A stretch of DNA of 64,000 bases. It comes from Ichthyophis bannanicus. Its lineage: Eukaryota > Chordata > Amphibia > Gymnophiona > Ichthyophiidae. Under the pieces are notes generated by a model. The model saw nothing but the letters and a program-made list of their open reading frames with translations, was not told where the DNA came from and did not search any database. Positions 1-11,455 of this stretch are shown here, one piece after another. The translations under genes were made by a program, and so were the position numbers. The stretch spans positions 1,227,143,312-1,227,207,311 of the forward strand of contig CM066031.1 in NCBI GenBank assembly GCA_033557465.1, in the 5' to 3' direction. The stretch's first letter is position 1; every line of letters starts with the position of its first letter.

Positions 1-1075
1 ATGTCTGCCAACGGAACAGAGCGGAGGTAAGCCACTGACGTAGCCTTCGCCCGAACACAATGAGCCATGACTCGACTTTCTAACGAGAGTCCGGCTGCTC
101 CATAAGCCCAAGCGATGCAGTCAGCAACCCAGATGGACAGAGTACGCTTGGAGACCGGGAGCCCCAATTTATTTGGGTCAAAAGACACAAAAAGCTGAGT
201 AGCTTTACGGTGCTCCCGCGTATGGTCAAGGTAGAAGTTCAATGCCCTTCTACAGTCCAGGGTATGCAGGACCATTTCAGCTCGGCTGGAGTGTGGCCTG
301 GGAAAGAAGGTCGGAAGTACCACCTCCTGATTGATGTGAAAAGGGGAGACCACTTTTGGAAGAAATTTTGGGTGAGTCCGTAGGACTACCCTATTTTTGT
401 AGAACCGAGTGTAAGGGGGATCAGACACGAGGGCCTGCAATTCACTTACGCGTCTAGCGGAAGTGAGGGCTATCAGGAATAACGTTTTCCAAGAAAGAAA
501 ACGGAGAGAACAGGTAGCCATAGGTTCAAAAGGCGGACAGGTGATCTGCTGTAAAACCACATTCAGATCCCAGTCAGGTGCTGGCGGGCGCAGAGGTGGT
601 TTAAGTAGGAGACCTCGGAGAAACCTCGCTACGAGAGGGTCGCTGGAAAGAGGTCTGCCGTCCACCGGTACATGATGTGCTGAAAGAGCACTGAGGTGAA
701 CTTTGACGGAGTTGGACTTAAGTCCCAGATTAGAGAGGTAGAGCAAGTACTGCAGGATCACTGACACCGAGCAGGAGAAGGGATCCTGAGACTGCTGGGC
801 ACACCAAGCGGAAAAGCGATGCCATTTAAGGGCGTAGCATTTGCGGGTAGAAGGTCGCCGAGAAGCTAGGACGACCTCTTCCACCTCTGCCGGCAGTAGA
901 AGGGGAGCAAGGACTACCCTTTCAGCAGCCAGGCCATCAGATGTAGAGATCTGAGGTTGGGGTGTAGCAGGGACCCCTGATCCTGTGTTAGGAGATCCGG
1001 TTGAAACCCCAGGGGGAACGGATCCTCCACCGCTAATTGCAGCAGGAGTGGAAACCACGGCTGTCTGGGCCAGCG
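1..1075 (-). pseudogene. Tyrosine recombinase (YR) of DIRS copy A, partial
   Basis: The minus strand encodes the DIRS-type tyrosine recombinase that would insert the circular DNA copy. Visible are the N-terminal segment SRRPSTRKCYALKW, the first catalytic arginine in TSARRVSELQAL, and the HxxR motif in AHCVRAKA close to the window edge. The catalytic tyrosine lies beyond base 1. A 2-base deletion relative to copy C near 1105 disconnects this frame from the open frame upstream. Inferred non-functional because the rest of the element is damaged. Confidence 0.8.
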
Positions 1076-1089
1076 AGGAGCTATCAGGA

Positions 1090-2820
1090 TCATGGAAGCT
1101 TTGTCTGAGAACCTTGAAAAGAGTTCGAGAGACTAGCGGGATGGGAGGAAAAGCATACAGAAGGCTCTTCGACCATGAGAGCAGAAAAGCATCCGCCGCT
1201 ACTCGAAGGGGATGCGGCTGACGGGAGCAGAAACGAGGAAGTTGCCTGTTGAGAGGACTGGCAAAGAGATCCATCGTGGGGAGGCCCCACTTCAGGAAAA
1301 GTTTCTGAACTACCAAGGGATCCAGGCGCCACTCGTGCGGCTGGAGGATCCTGCTGAGTTTGTCGGCCAGGCAATTTTCTTGGCCTGGGAGATAAACTGC
1401 CCTGAGGAGAATGCCGTGGCTGACGGCCCAAGAGCAGAGCTTCTGTGCTTCCCGACAGAGAAGGAAGGAGCCTGTGCCTCCTTGTTTGTTCACGTAGAAC
1501 ATGGCAACCTGATTGTCTGTCTGGACAAGGACGGACTGGTGAGAAGTCAGGTGGGAGAAAGCCTTGAGAGCCAGACGGATTGCTCTGAGCTCCAGGAAGT
1601 TGATCTGCTGAGCAGACTCCCACGTGGTCCAGAGACCTTGAGTACACGCCCCTTGGCAATGCGCTCCCCATCCCAGGAGAGAAGCATCGGTCGTCAGCAC
1701 TTGAGCCGGCTGAGGTGACTGAAAAGGCATTCCGAGCACCAGGTTCGGCCGATGAAGCCACCACTGCAGAGAAGAGGCCAGCGGTCCGGAGACACGCACT
1801 AAGTCGGCTAGGCCGCCCGTGGCTTGTTGCCACTGCTTGCGAAGGCACTATTGAGCAGGCCGCACATTCAGGCGGGCATTGGGGGTCACGTGGACGGTGG
1901 AAGCCATATGGCCGAGTAGTCTCAGGAAGTGCCTGGCTGAGACCAGGGACTGGCTGCGAAAACGGCCGGCTAGGTCCATGAGCCGTTGAGCCCTGTCGAG
2001 AGGCAGGAAAGCTCGTGCCTGAGGAGTGTGCAGTCTTGCGCCGATGAATTCTAGATCCTGTGAGGGGAGCAAAGTGGACTTTGCGAAGTTTATGACAAAG
2101 CCCAAGTACTGCAGAAGAGTCACAGTGCGGTGCGTGGCTTTTGTGACTTCCGGAGAGGACAATGCTCTGATGAGCCAGTCGTCTAGGTACGGAAAGACAT
2201 AGAGGCCGTGAAGCCATAGATAAGCCGCCACCACCGCGAGACATTTTGTGAAGACTCGTGGTGCGGAGGATAGGCCAAAGGGTAGTACTCTGTACTGGTA
2301 ATGATTTCCTGCCACCACAAACCTTAGGTATTGGCGGTGGCTTGGGTGGATGAGGATGTGCGTGTAGGCATCTTTTAGATCCAAGGAGCATAGCCAATCT
2401 CCCTGCTGGAGGTAGGGCAGAAGGATTCCAAGGGTAAGCATCTTGAACTTCTCCCTCACGAGAATTTTTTTGAGGTTGCGCAAGTCCAGGATGGGTCTGA
2501 GGCCTCCTGTTCTTTTTGGTATCAGGAAATACCTGGAATAAAAACCTTGACCTCTCAGGTGGTGGGGCACCGGTTCCACCGCCTGCTCCTGAAGAAGACT
2601 TGCTAACTCCTGAAGGAGTAAGTCTCTGTGCAGAGGGAGTCGTGGAGGTTCTCCCGGGAAATAGGAGGGAGGGACCTGGTGGAAGTGGAGAAGATAGCCT
2701 TCTCTTACGACTTGAAGCACCCAGGCATCTGAAGTGATGTTGGACCACCTGTGGGCGAAGTGAACCAGCCGGCCTCCGGTGCTGGGAGGAACCAGCTGAG
2801 GGGGAGAGAGGCTATGCTGA
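1090..2820 (-). pseudogene. Reverse transcriptase/RNase H of DIRS copy A, broken
   Basis: Minus-strand pol region. RT motifs are clear: SLDLKDAYTHILIHP, VLPFGLSSAPRVFTK and the catalytic FPYLDDW (YxDD type). The frame stops at about 1848, where the RPAQW tryptophan codon of the intact copies has become TAG. RNase H motifs continue beyond it (TTDASLLGWGAH, QTDNQVAMFYVNKQ, ENCLADKLSR), so this is a nonsense mutation within an otherwise full-length gene. A second, alternative frame stays open from 2748 to 1090; it is the upstream extension of the YR frame. The RT/RH protein would copy element RNA into DNA in a gag particle. Confidence 0.88.
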
Positions 2821-4747
2821 TGAAGTCAAAAACCCCACCCTGCTGAGCAGGGGCCGGTGGTGCAGGCTTGGGGGCTTGCTGCCTACGGGACCCGTTACCC
2901 CGTCCCTTGGCCTGCTGACCCTGTTGGGGAGCTGCGGAGGCCTGATATTGAGGGTAGTGTTTATAGGCAGCCGCCTTTCTCGGGTAAAAGGACTTCTTTC
3001 CCGAGCCCTTCTTTTTCTGGGAAGGGGCAGAGGTCTTCCTAGAAAGCCTAGTTCTGGTGAGAGTCTCCGTCTCGATTTGTGCAGCCTTTTCAGCCATGGG
3101 CTTGCCAAAGAGGTTCTCACCTCGGCAGGGGACATCGACCAACTTGTCCTGCACCCAGGGTTCAAGGTCAGACGACTGAAGCCAAGCCTGTCGGCGGGCA
3201 CCGATGCCAGCTGTGGCCACTCGAGCCGATGCTTCAAAGCCATCATAGGCTGCTCGGGACATGAATTTGGAGCATTCCCGAATACCAGTTGTCAAGGCCA
3301 GGAACCTCCGCAAAGGTTCCTCGGACAGCCCAGCGGAGAATCCGGCTACCTCTTTAGCCAGGTCTCTGAGGTACATGCTCATGTAGAGCTGGTAGGTCTG
3401 GACCCGACAAGCAAGCATAGAGCCCTGGAAACACTTCTTACCAAGGCCATCCAGGTTACGGGCCTCCCTGCCAGGAGGCACCGAGGAGTGCATCTTCTGG
3501 CTCTTAAGCCTATGCATGGCCGATTCCACTACCATGGAATGGTGCGGTAGCTGTGCTTTTTGGAAGCCAGGACTCTTGCGGACTCGATAGATGGAATCGA
3601 CCCGCTTGCTTAATACCAGCGACGATGCCGGACTCTCCCACATGCGGAAGAGTAGTCGTTCCAGCATGGGAGGAACCGGTACAGTAAAGTGTTCCCTGGC
3701 GGGAGAGTCATACTGAAGGGCGTCGAGCTCTTCGGCTCGAGGCTCCTCCTCGGGATCCGCCGGGAAGGCCAAAGCCTTGGCCATATCCCTGACGAAGTCC
3801 GAGAACCGGGCATCCTCCGGAGGGGACTGCTTCCGAGGTTCGGACTCAGGTGAGTCCGAGGGGACACACCGAGTCCGAAACGAATCAGGTGACTCTTCCT
3901 CTTCAGACTCCCAGGCCGACTCCGAGGAGGAATCAGTGGGGTCAGCTCGGGCAGGCGGAGGCGTCGGCTGCCCCGACACCGAGGGAGTCGGCGTCGACGA
4001 CCTCGGTCCCGAACGGGAGGCCGAGGGTGACCTCGACCGAGGATCAACTCGAGTTCGCATGGACTCGAGGAGCGGCTCGGTCTCCGGGGTCGACTTAGAC
4101 GTCGACGTCCCGGCGGTCGGGGCAGCGGCGCCAGCGAGGCTAGCGATCAGTGCCCGCTGCTGGTCCATGAAGGCAGATAGTCTGCTCTCCAAGGCCGTCA
4201 ACCTGAGTCCGACCTCAGGTGACCCAGCAGCCCCCGACTCGGGCCCCGACAGCGTCGGGCCCGATGTCGGACCCCTCGGAGGCGAGTCCAGGAGGACTAC
4301 AGGACTTACCCGAGCAGGCAACTCCGACTCCAGACGAGGTCGCTTCGGGAGGTGCTCCTTCTCCAAAGACCCGGGACGGCTATCGGGGCTATGCGACCTG
4401 GCCCTCGTGGAGCCAGGAGCATCCACCGACGACGCCCTCGCGGGTTTTACCTTCCGTCGATGGTCCCCGGAGGGAGAACCCCTGTCGGAGGAACTTCGGC
4501 GATGGTCAGAGCTGGAACCTCTGGACGCCGAGGCCTCCGACGAGGTCCGGGTACGGCTGGGGTCAGCGAAGATTCGTTCCCGCTGGTGCAGCCGACTCCT
4601 TAATGCTTTGGAGGACATTTTGCTGCAGGCCCCACAGATCAGTTCTTCGTGATCCGGGCCGAGGCAGCGGAGGCAATTATCATGTGTGTCAGTGAGTGAC
4701 ATATTTCTGTCACACTGAACACACCGCTTGAAACCACTGGCAGCCAT
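2705..4747 (-). CDS. DIRS Gag-like protein, copy A
   Basis: Open frame of 680 codons starting MAASGFKRC. The N-terminus holds a cysteine cluster (CxxC, then CLRCLGPDHEEL, then CxxC) that resembles a zinc-binding knuckle. A long Ser/Pro/Arg-rich low-complexity middle follows, then a conserved C-terminal half with QLPHHSMVVESAMHRLKSQK, VQTYQLYM, LEPWVQDKLVDVPCRGENLFGKP and a basic tail. This is the putative nucleic-acid-binding structural protein of the element. In copy C the gene ends at ...QQGGGF; here a small indel removes that stop and the frame runs on into the start of the RT region. The start is chosen by identity with copy C. Confidence 0.85.
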   Translation of the reverse strand: MAASGFKRCVQCDRNMSLTDTHDNCLRCLGPDHEELICGACSKMSSKALRSRLHQRERIFADPSRTRTSSEASASRGSSSDHRRSSSDRGSPSGDHRRKVKPARASSVDAPGSTRARSHSPDSRPGSLEKEHLPKRPRLESELPARVSPVVLLDSPPRGPTSGPTLSGPESGAAGSPEVGLRLTALESRLSAFMDQQRALIASLAGAAAPTAGTSTSKSTPETEPLLESMRTRVDPRSRSPSASRSGPRSSTPTPSVSGQPTPPPARADPTDSSSESAWESEEEESPDSFRTRCVPSDSPESEPRKQSPPEDARFSDFVRDMAKALAFPADPEEEPRAEELDALQYDSPAREHFTVPVPPMLERLLFRMWESPASSLVLSKRVDSIYRVRKSPGFQKAQLPHHSMVVESAMHRLKSQKMHSSVPPGREARNLDGLGKKCFQGSMLACRVQTYQLYMSMYLRDLAKEVAGFSAGLSEEPLRRFLALTTGIRECSKFMSRAAYDGFEASARVATAGIGARRQAWLQSSDLEPWVQDKLVDVPCRGENLFGKPMAEKAAQIETETLTRTRLSRKTSAPSQKKKGSGKKSFYPRKAAAYKHYPQYQASAAPQQGQQAKGRGNGSRRQQAPKPAPPAPAQQGGVFDFISIASLPLSWFLPAPEAGWFTSPTGGPTSLQMPGCFKS

Positions 4748-4987
4748 CGGGGGAAAAAGGGCCCCTGCAAGGTCAAAGGACCGGGCTGCCAGCGAAAAAC
4801 CGAAAAAACGAAACTGACCAAAAATCAGAAAAACCGAAAATTAGAAGAAGGACTCGCAACGGCGTCGCGAGTCCGGGCAGGAAAAAGACCGGCGTTGAAC
4901 CGAAGAAAAAAATAGAAATAAATCACTAAAATCAACTTTTTCAGCGGGGACACGACGGGTACGTCTGTAGGGCTCCGCGGAAAAAAG

Positions 4988-5151
4988 AAGACTGGCTAAG
5001 ATGGCACCCTTGGGCGGGAAGGAGACCGCGCATGCGCGCTGCAATTCCCAAAGGCTTTCTTTGAAAGCTGGGGAAAATTGCTCCGCGAGGGCTCCGTCGG
5101 CGCCGACGTCACCCATATGTGAGGACTGACTTCCTGCTTGGTCCTGGAGAA
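4988..5151 (-). repeat. Right terminal inverted repeat of DIRS copy A
   Basis: The segment runs from ggctaagatggcaccc to ctggagaa and matches the right ends of copies B and C. It contains the palindrome tcggcgccga and the inverted complement of the family-1 left end. Confidence 0.88.
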
Positions 5152-5356
5152 CTAGCAGTTATAGTGTCTATTTCTAGTAATTGCTGTCAACTATCAGAAC
5201 AAATATACTCAGGCATTCACAGTTTTGAGTTCTTTGCAATAATCACTTGATTTGTCAAATTGCTTGTCGACAGTCTCTGGCGCTGCAGTGCACTGACAGT
5301 CATGTATTAGCTCACACGCCTTTCAGCATCAACACTGTTTGTGGGCACTGATAAGT

Positions 5357-6209
5357 ATCATAGTGCTAACCAGCTCAACAGCAGGAACCTACCAGTGCTT
5401 GCAAACCAGAATGATGTGACAGACATTTCTGCGGGAACATCTACAGCCACTGCTTTGTAAGCTGCAAATTCAGCCAAGAGATGACAGTCATCCATTCCAG
5501 GTATGTTCTGTATCAACTCTTCACATTGCAAAAGCAAAACCTGCATAAAGTCAAAACACTCTGACCGACTTCAAGAAGTTCAGCCCTGGCTGGGAGAATT
5601 GTTGACGACCTGTAGGTTTGTAGTATTGACTAAGCTTGTCAGCAGTATCTTCAAAGGCCTTTTTGTACTTGGCAACAATGGCAATATTTGCTTCGTATTC
5701 TGCCCAAGCCAGAATGTCTCACTTTGTTGTACGCCAGATGGATGCGAACATTGGTGGACTCAAACCATGTGAGCAAGTCTACAAGCTTCACTGCATTAGC
5801 AGCAATGAAGTTCACATCTTCTGCAACAGCAGGATCATCAAGAAGCTCGTATAATTCAGTCAGTGCGCATTTGTCGCATCTCTCAGTTGCAATTCTTCAG
5901 CAATGAAATCTTTGTAGAACTATGTATTTGGCATGGTGCACAACAATTTTAAACCAGCTGTTCCATTGGGTAACTACTGGGCTAGGAGGCAGCAGAACAC
6001 CTGTTTCGGTTTTCACAGGCAAGAACTCTTTGTATCTGCGCTTCCTAGCCGAGTAGTAACGAAAAATAGACTTGAACAATGGCACCAGACGATCGATGTG
6101 TTTGAAGTTTTTTCTCCAAGTCTTGCCAACCAGGCTAACAATGTGCGCGTTGCATGTACAGTGAACAGCGTTTGCTATTTTCTCAAATGCTTTGGATATG
6201 TAGGAAGCA
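5357..6209 (-). pseudogene. hAT transposase, catalytic and C-terminal part
   Basis: Minus-strand frames give segments typical of hAT transposases: NASYISKAFEKIANAVHCT followed by CNAHIVSLVGK (the CxxH-like stretch), YSARKRRYKEFLPVK, then PVVTQWNSWFKIVVHHAKY. Near 5360-5480 is a segment like the C-terminal dimerisation region, with AEFAAYKAVAVDVPAE and LLSWLAL. The pieces lie in different frames, so the gene is dead. It directly continues the N-terminal part at 8643-9332; the inserted LINE separates DN from ASY in the core. Confidence 0.65.
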
Positions 6210-8642
6210 TTATTTATTTATTTATTTATTTATTTAACAGTTGCTTATATACCGCTACCTTCCACAGATCAGGTGCGGTTTACAATGAACAAAGAATGAA
6301 CAGAATAACAGGTCTGTTTTACATGGAACATTAATTAACTAGGTACAATGTTGCTAAGTACATTAAACTTGATTGGATTAAATATGGTAAATAATTTGTT
6401 AGGTAACAGTCAAACTATTTACATAATTCAAACTATTTACATATATCTATTTACAGGATTTACAAATAGTTATTTAATCGGCTTTAATTGTAGTTAGATA
6501 GAGAAAATGTAAATTGGTATACTTTGGGTTCACTATTAACCATTTCCTGTTAGTGGTGGGGTATTTTCTAGTGTGCCGAAGTGGGAGGTGAATAGATATG
6601 TTTTTAATTTCTTGCGAAGTTCCTTTGCATCTTTTAATGCTCTTATTTCTTCGGGGAGGGAGTTCCATAGGGTGGGAGCCGCATGTGAAAACGCTTTTTT
6701 ATTAGTTGTTTTTTGGTAGTTGTGAAATCCTTTGGGATCCTAATTTTATTCGCGTGGCCTCTCCGTAGCGCAGTTTGGGATGTGTCTTTAGTGATAATTT
6801 TTGTTAAAGAGACTGGGGCCATTGTATTTAGTGTCTTAAATGTAGTGATAATCAATTTGTAATTTATTCTGGATTGAATTGGGAGCCAGTGAAGGTTTGC
6901 TAATATAGGTGTAATGTGCTCAAATGGTGGAACCTTCATTACGATTCTTGCTGCTGCATTTTGGGCAAGTTGGAGTCTCTTTATGTTCTGTTTTGTTGTT
7001 CCTAGTAGGGTGAGATTTGCGAAATCAAAGTGTGGAGTGATGATAGCCTGAATAATGCTCAGAAAATCGTGTAGAAGTACAAGGGGACGTAATTGTTTTA
7101 AAATTTTGAGTTTAAAGTAGATTTTCTTAGTGATGTTTCTAATATGTGTGTCCATACTAAGGTGTGAGTCAATGGTGACACCTAGGTATTTTACTTCGTT
7201 TTTGATTGTAATGTTGTGATTTTGGAGAGTGATGTGTGTTGGAGGTATGTATGATTGATTTTTAGTTACTATTAATATATCAGTTTTAGCATGATTGATG
7301 TGGAGATTGTGGTCTTTTAGCCAGATTGTTAATTCAGAGAAGCATTCTGATAACAGTTGTAGTGGGAGTGTTGGGATTGTGAATGGTATGTACATCATCA
7401 TATCATCTGCGTATATGTGATAGTGTACTTTGAATTTCTTGAAAATGTCACAGACTGGTTGAATATATATTAAATAAGAGGGCGGAGAGGGCGGAGCCTT
7501 GGGGGAGACCAATTTCCTGTTTGTATGTTTTAGAAGTTTCTGTGTTAGTTCGGACGGTTTGGGTTCGATCAGTTAGGTATGAGGTGAACCAATTATGTAC
7601 AGTTGAGTGGATTCCTATTTGTTTTAATCTATTAAGCATTACAGCATGGTGTACACTGTCAAACGCTGCAGAGATGTCTAGAAAGAGGAGGATGAAGGCT
7701 TGTTTAGGGTTATCAATACCTCGTATTAAGGTATCAAGGAGTACTGTTAATAGAGTGTCTACGCCATGATAGGGACGAAAGCCATATTGTTGGTCATCAA
7801 GGGGGGCTGAGGTTTCTATGTGATCCTGTGTTTGAGTTTGAACGACCTTTTCAATTAGTTTTGCCATGAATGGAATGCTAGAGATAGGTCTGTAGGAATT
7901 AGGTGATGTTTTGTCGAGGGTGTTATTTTTTATTATCGGTCGGATTTGTGCATGTTTGAGGGGAGGTGGTAAGTATCCTTGGCGCAGCGACAGATTGACT
8001 ATAGGAAGGATAAAGGGGGATAGTGTAGGGAGGGTATGCTTGATCCAGTTTACCGGACATGGATCAAGTTGAGAAGTCGTAGTGTTCAAGTTTGAAATAG
8101 TAATCTTGAGAGTGTCTTTGGTTATAGGGTGGAAGTCGGACCATTTTTTTATTTGATGATGGTGGGAAAGGGATAGAGGATTTGGTGTGAATGCAAATGT
8201 TTTTGATTTATTTATGTAGTGGTTTGCTAGAGTCTGGGCAGAGATATCAATAGTAACATTGCTGGTGTCGTATGAGTTATTAGTTAGGTTTTGGACGATG
8301 CTGAAAAGTTCTCTTGGTCTATTAATGGATTTGGTTAGTATAGATGTGTGGTAGTTTTTCTTTGCACCGTCTGAAGCTTCTTTGTACTTTTTAAGGTAGC
8401 TGTGATAAGCGTCATAAGAAGGGATAGATTTGGTTTTGCGCCATTTGGATTCAATATTTCTCAATTCTCTCTTCATTCGTCTTAAGGTGCTGTTGAACCA
8501 GGGGGCATCTCCTATTCTAGAGTTGCTTTTCTTCTTGGTGGGTTGCTTATATGTAGCTGCATTGTTAATTGTATTGTGCCATGTTGCGACGGCTTCATCT
8601 AGGTCAGTTGGTACAGTTGGTACAAGGGGGAGATAGGGAATA
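6210..8642 (-). mobile_element. L2-type LINE, 5'-truncated
   Basis: Non-LTR retrotransposon on the minus strand. Its 3' tail is the (AAAT)n run at 6210-6235, seen as TTTA repeats on the plus strand. The 3' untranslated part covers about 6236-6640 and the reverse-transcriptase frames 6643-8642. The 5' end is abrupt at 8642 with no endonuclease domain, so the copy is 5'-truncated. It sits inside the hAT transposase, whose reading frame resumes on the other side. No convincing target duplication is seen. Confidence 0.82.
6643..8642 (-). pseudogene. L2-type LINE reverse transcriptase, one frameshift
   Basis: Two overlapping minus-strand frames make up the ORF2 C-terminal two-thirds. The upstream frame (to 7448) has NSYRPISSIPFMAKLIEKV, QQYGFRPYHGVDTLL, LFLDISAAFDSVHH and GLPQGSALSALLFNIY. 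The downstream frame (7512 to 6643) has HIYADDMMMYIP (catalytic YADD), YLGVTIDSHLSMDTHI, LQLAQNAAARIVMKV and ILANLHWLPIQSRINYKL. The HWLP motif and overall arrangement point to the L2/CR1 group, closer to L2. A frameshift near 7500 separates the parts. The endonuclease domain is missing. Confidence 0.82.
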
Positions 8643-9332
8643 GTTATCAATTACAAAAGCAATAATGTTATTGTAAGAAATTCCCATGTTAGCCACACAG
8701 GCAAGGACAGTTCGGCTAACAGTAACTGCGTTTTTTTTCAAGATAAATTACGTCAGCTAAAGCAAGCAGACTAGCTTCAGACACTAACTTCAGTAACAAA
8801 CAAAAATATGCAAACAAAACTTGTCCTGAGAATCGCAGGCTTCGTCAGTAACAATCACAATGGATGGCACAGCTGACAAAAGTTCCTTCAATTGTTGTTT
8901 GTTAGAAAAGAAAAAAAAAAACACACACTATTGGAAGTCTGTTTGCAGGTGTTGAGAAGCAGGCGACAGCCCGAGGTACAGGATGCGGTTTTGTAGGTAG
9001 AAGCGCAAGGTGGGATGATCTAGTTTTTCCAGTGGAGTGTTAGCTTCAGTAAATGCTTCAACCAATTCAAATACAGCCATATTGCACACGTCCCTCGCTT
9101 CCGTGTTATGTGAAAACATTTGCATAACAGTCACCTGCTTTTTCGCCTTTCTATCCTGTGCTTCTTCTGCTGCTTTTCTTTTGGAAGCATGAACTGATGA
9201 TTCTAAGTGCCTGTCAATACTTCCTTTCCTGGTGTGATCAACAAACATTACAGTATGAACAAAATAATTTTCCAGAATCAGCATGTAAAGCTCCCTTTGG
9301 ATACTGCTTAGCTCATTCTTCATAAGAGACAT
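8643..9332 (-). pseudogene. hAT transposase, N-terminal part
   Basis: The minus-strand frame from 9332 to 8928 encodes 134 residues beginning MSLMKNEL. It includes VDHTRKGSIDRHLESSVHASK, which resembles the degenerate BED-like DNA-binding finger of hAT transposases and the related CGGBP1-like proteins, then VTVMQMFSHNTEARDVCNMAVFELV. Further left the segment LANMGISYNNIIAFVIDN corresponds to the start of the catalytic core and ends exactly at the LINE insertion. The frame is interrupted between these parts. Confidence 0.6.
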
Positions 9333-9560
9333 GTTCAGCTTTCTTCATTGACATAATTCAATTTTTAATTCAGACAATATACTTAGAACTAGTAATAACT
9401 AATAAAACAGGCCTTCAGTGATGTCACAAATGGTGCAAAGCTCTCTGCTGTGTAAGAAAGTCGGAATCAAAGTAGGATGACTTGCAGTACTAATAGTAGG
9501 AAGTAAGCAGTGTAAATTATTACAATGATAATACTGTATTAATTAATATTAATTACATCA

Positions 9561-9899
9561 GTTACTATGCAGCAACTTGCTATGAACTTGATTCAGAAAC
9601 AGCCCACCAACATTCCCAAAAAAGAATGCCTCGGCCAGTGGAGACCTGTGAGGATCCTCAAGGCTGTAGTCCTTGTAGAGGATGCACTCTGAGTGCCAGC
9701 GTCTGGACCAAGATCCTCTGTGCCTGCACCAAAAGCTGTGGAGCCTTCTAGCTTGGAACCCAGAATGGCAGCCATGTAGCAGAATATCTGCTATCCTGGC
9801 CATGTAGCAGGCGATGGCAGGTTTGTCTGCATCATATGCCCCTACAACTGGGTCCCTGACTGCCAGGGCATCCCCAGTTGTCAAGCTGAGCCAAGTGGC
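9561..9899. other. No identifiable gene; flank of a degraded DIRS
   Basis: I see no convincing coding segment. The sequence adjoins the degraded plus-strand gag to its right and may be its eroded 5' part, but I could not match it to the gag cysteine cluster. Confidence 0.3.
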
Positions 9900-11110
9900 A
9901 CTGGCCTTGGGTAAGGCCTTTGCTCTGGTTGAGGTCCTGGTCCCATTCTTCAGGCATCTGGTCCTCCCCAGCCAGTTTCCAGGACACTGACCCCAAGTCC
10001 TCAGGAGGGTCCCAACACTTTGGAGTGGGTCTCAAGGCAAGGAGTCACAGGGCCTCAGACTCATCATTCCCCCATCAACTCAGTGAGAGACAAACGAGGC
10101 CTCCCTGGAAACTAGACAGCACCAGGATGTCCCCTCAGACCGGTCTGCCCCAGCACCATTATCCTCTGAAGGACATAGCCTTCCATGACTTTTTCAGAGA
10201 TATGGCCAGAGCCCTCTCGGTGCAAGTCGAGGCAGAGATGGATGTGCACACAAGAACTGAAGATCCTCCAGTTAGAATCTACTAAGGAAACCCTCATGGT
10301 GCCGGTCCAGCCCTTCCTTGAGTGGAGACCCCAGCATCAGTGCTGGTGGTCAGCCAGTCCTCAACATCATGTACCATGTCAGGAAGGGGCTGGGGTTCCA
10401 CAAGCCCCAACTTTCACATAATTGCATGGTTGTAGAATCAACAATGCAAGAACTCAAAAGCCAGAAGACTTGCTCTTCTGTCCCCTTGGCAGGGATGCAT
10501 GAGCCCTCAAAGCCCTTGGGCACAAGTGCTACCAGGGTTCAATGCTACTTGGGATGCTAAATCCAGGCCTATGCGCTATACATAGGCATGTATTCAAAGG
10601 CCCTGACCCAGGATTTAGTGGGGTTCTCAGCAGGGCTAGCCAGGGAACCCCTCCATTGGCTTCAGGCTCTGACCTCTGGGATCAAGCACTGTTCAAAGTT
10701 CCTCTCCTGGGCAGCCTATGACTGATTAGAGTCAGTGGCTTGAGTGGCAGCAGCTGGCATCAGGGCTCAATGCCAAGCCTAGCTACAGGCCTCAGATCTC
10801 AAGCAGTGGGTCCAGGACAAGCTGCTCAACATTCCCCTGCATCAGCAAGAACTTGTTCAGCAAACCTATGGCTGACAAGGCAGCTGAGATAAGAGGCAGA
10901 GGTGGTGATCCACCAGAGGCTCTTGAAAGACCTCCTTTCCCTGCAAACAACCCTCAGGGAAAAAGGAGACTTCCAACAAGGTCACTGATACCCATCCTTC
11001 TCAGGCCAACAGAGTTCTTGCACTAAGAGGTAGGGCCAAGGAGCTCTAAACCCAAGGCTCAGAAGCTGCAGGCCCCAGCTCAACCTCAACCAGGGGGGAG
11101 TTTTTGACTC
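9900..11110 (+). pseudogene. Degenerate DIRS gag, plus strand
   Basis: Short plus-strand segments match the family-1 gag in order. FHDFFRDMARAL (about 10180-10225) matches FSDFVRDMAKAL. MQELKSQKTCSSVP (about 10446) matches MHRLKSQKMHSSVP. Then come VQCYLG, a segment like LQASDLKQWVQDKLLNIPLHQQ near 10780-10850, and FSKPMADKAAE. Stops and frameshifts occur throughout. This is the only DIRS copy in the window with coding sense on the plus strand and it is clearly much older than copies A-H. Confidence 0.7.
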
Positions 11111-11209
11111 CAGGACAAGGTCTCCCCTCCCCTGGGAGACGTTAACCAGCCAACAGGGGGCCAACCTGGCACTCTTTGCACACAGGTGTTTGTTTATGCA
11201 GTCTCTTGC

Positions 11210-11455
11210 TATACTGCCCAGGCTGAAGGGCATCAGAGCCCTTTACAATTACTACAATCAGGTACTGGATACCTTCCCTCATCCCCCCCAAAGGGCTCAC
11301 AATCTGTGTACCTGAGGCAAGGGAGGGTTAAGCAGCTTGCCCAAGGCCATAAGGAGTCCCTCCAGCCTGAGACTGCTGTCCCCAGGTGATAATTGAACCC
11401 CCAGCTCTCCAGCCTGGAGGTACCTTGTCCTAACTAGGCCACTTCTCCCTCCTTG
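11210..11455 (+). repeat. SINE-like retroposon fragment
   Basis: The stretch with gggctcacaatctgtgtacc, gttaagcagcttgcccaagg, ttgaacccccagc and taactaggccacttctccctcc resembles the 3' part of widespread tRNA-derived, MIR/CORE-like vertebrate SINEs. No tRNA-like promoter boxes were confirmed. The family is unidentified. Confidence 0.35.

Larger units (their letters stand above)
1..5151 (-). mobile_element. DIRS retrotransposon copy A (family 1), left end outside window
   Basis: Tyrosine-recombinase retrotransposon read on the minus strand. Its 5' end is at the right, where the terminal repeat ends in ctggagaa at 5151. Gag, RT/RH and YR follow leftward in the order seen in copies B and C, which it closely resembles. 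The window starts inside the YR gene, so the YR tyrosine and the left terminal repeat are not seen. It carries a nonsense codon between RT and RNase H and several small indels, so it is a decayed copy. The sequence right of 5151 is unrelated hAT DNA. Confidence 0.9.
5152..9560 (-). mobile_element. hAT DNA transposon relic, split by an L2 LINE
   Basis: Minus-strand transposase remains lie on both sides of the LINE at 6210-8642. The N-terminal part is at 8643-9332 and the catalytic and C-terminal parts at 5357-6209. The exact ends of the transposon were not found: no terminal inverted repeat or 8-bp duplication is obvious, so the outer limits are approximate. The transposase is broken by frameshifts. 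Confidence 0.6.

Noticed and set aside
1090..2748. 552-codon minus-strand frame as a separate gene
   Set aside because: It lies over RT/RNase H in another frame, has no recognisable domain in this part and is the upstream run of the YR frame. Kept only as an overlap observation.
3777..4652. 291-codon plus-strand frame opposite gag of copy A
   Set aside because: Antisense of the Ser/Asp-rich gag region. Similar plus-strand frames appear opposite gag in B and C and follow from codon composition.
6210..6235. Independent microsatellite
   Set aside because: It is the 3' tail of the minus-strand L2 LINE, directly next to its 3' UTR.
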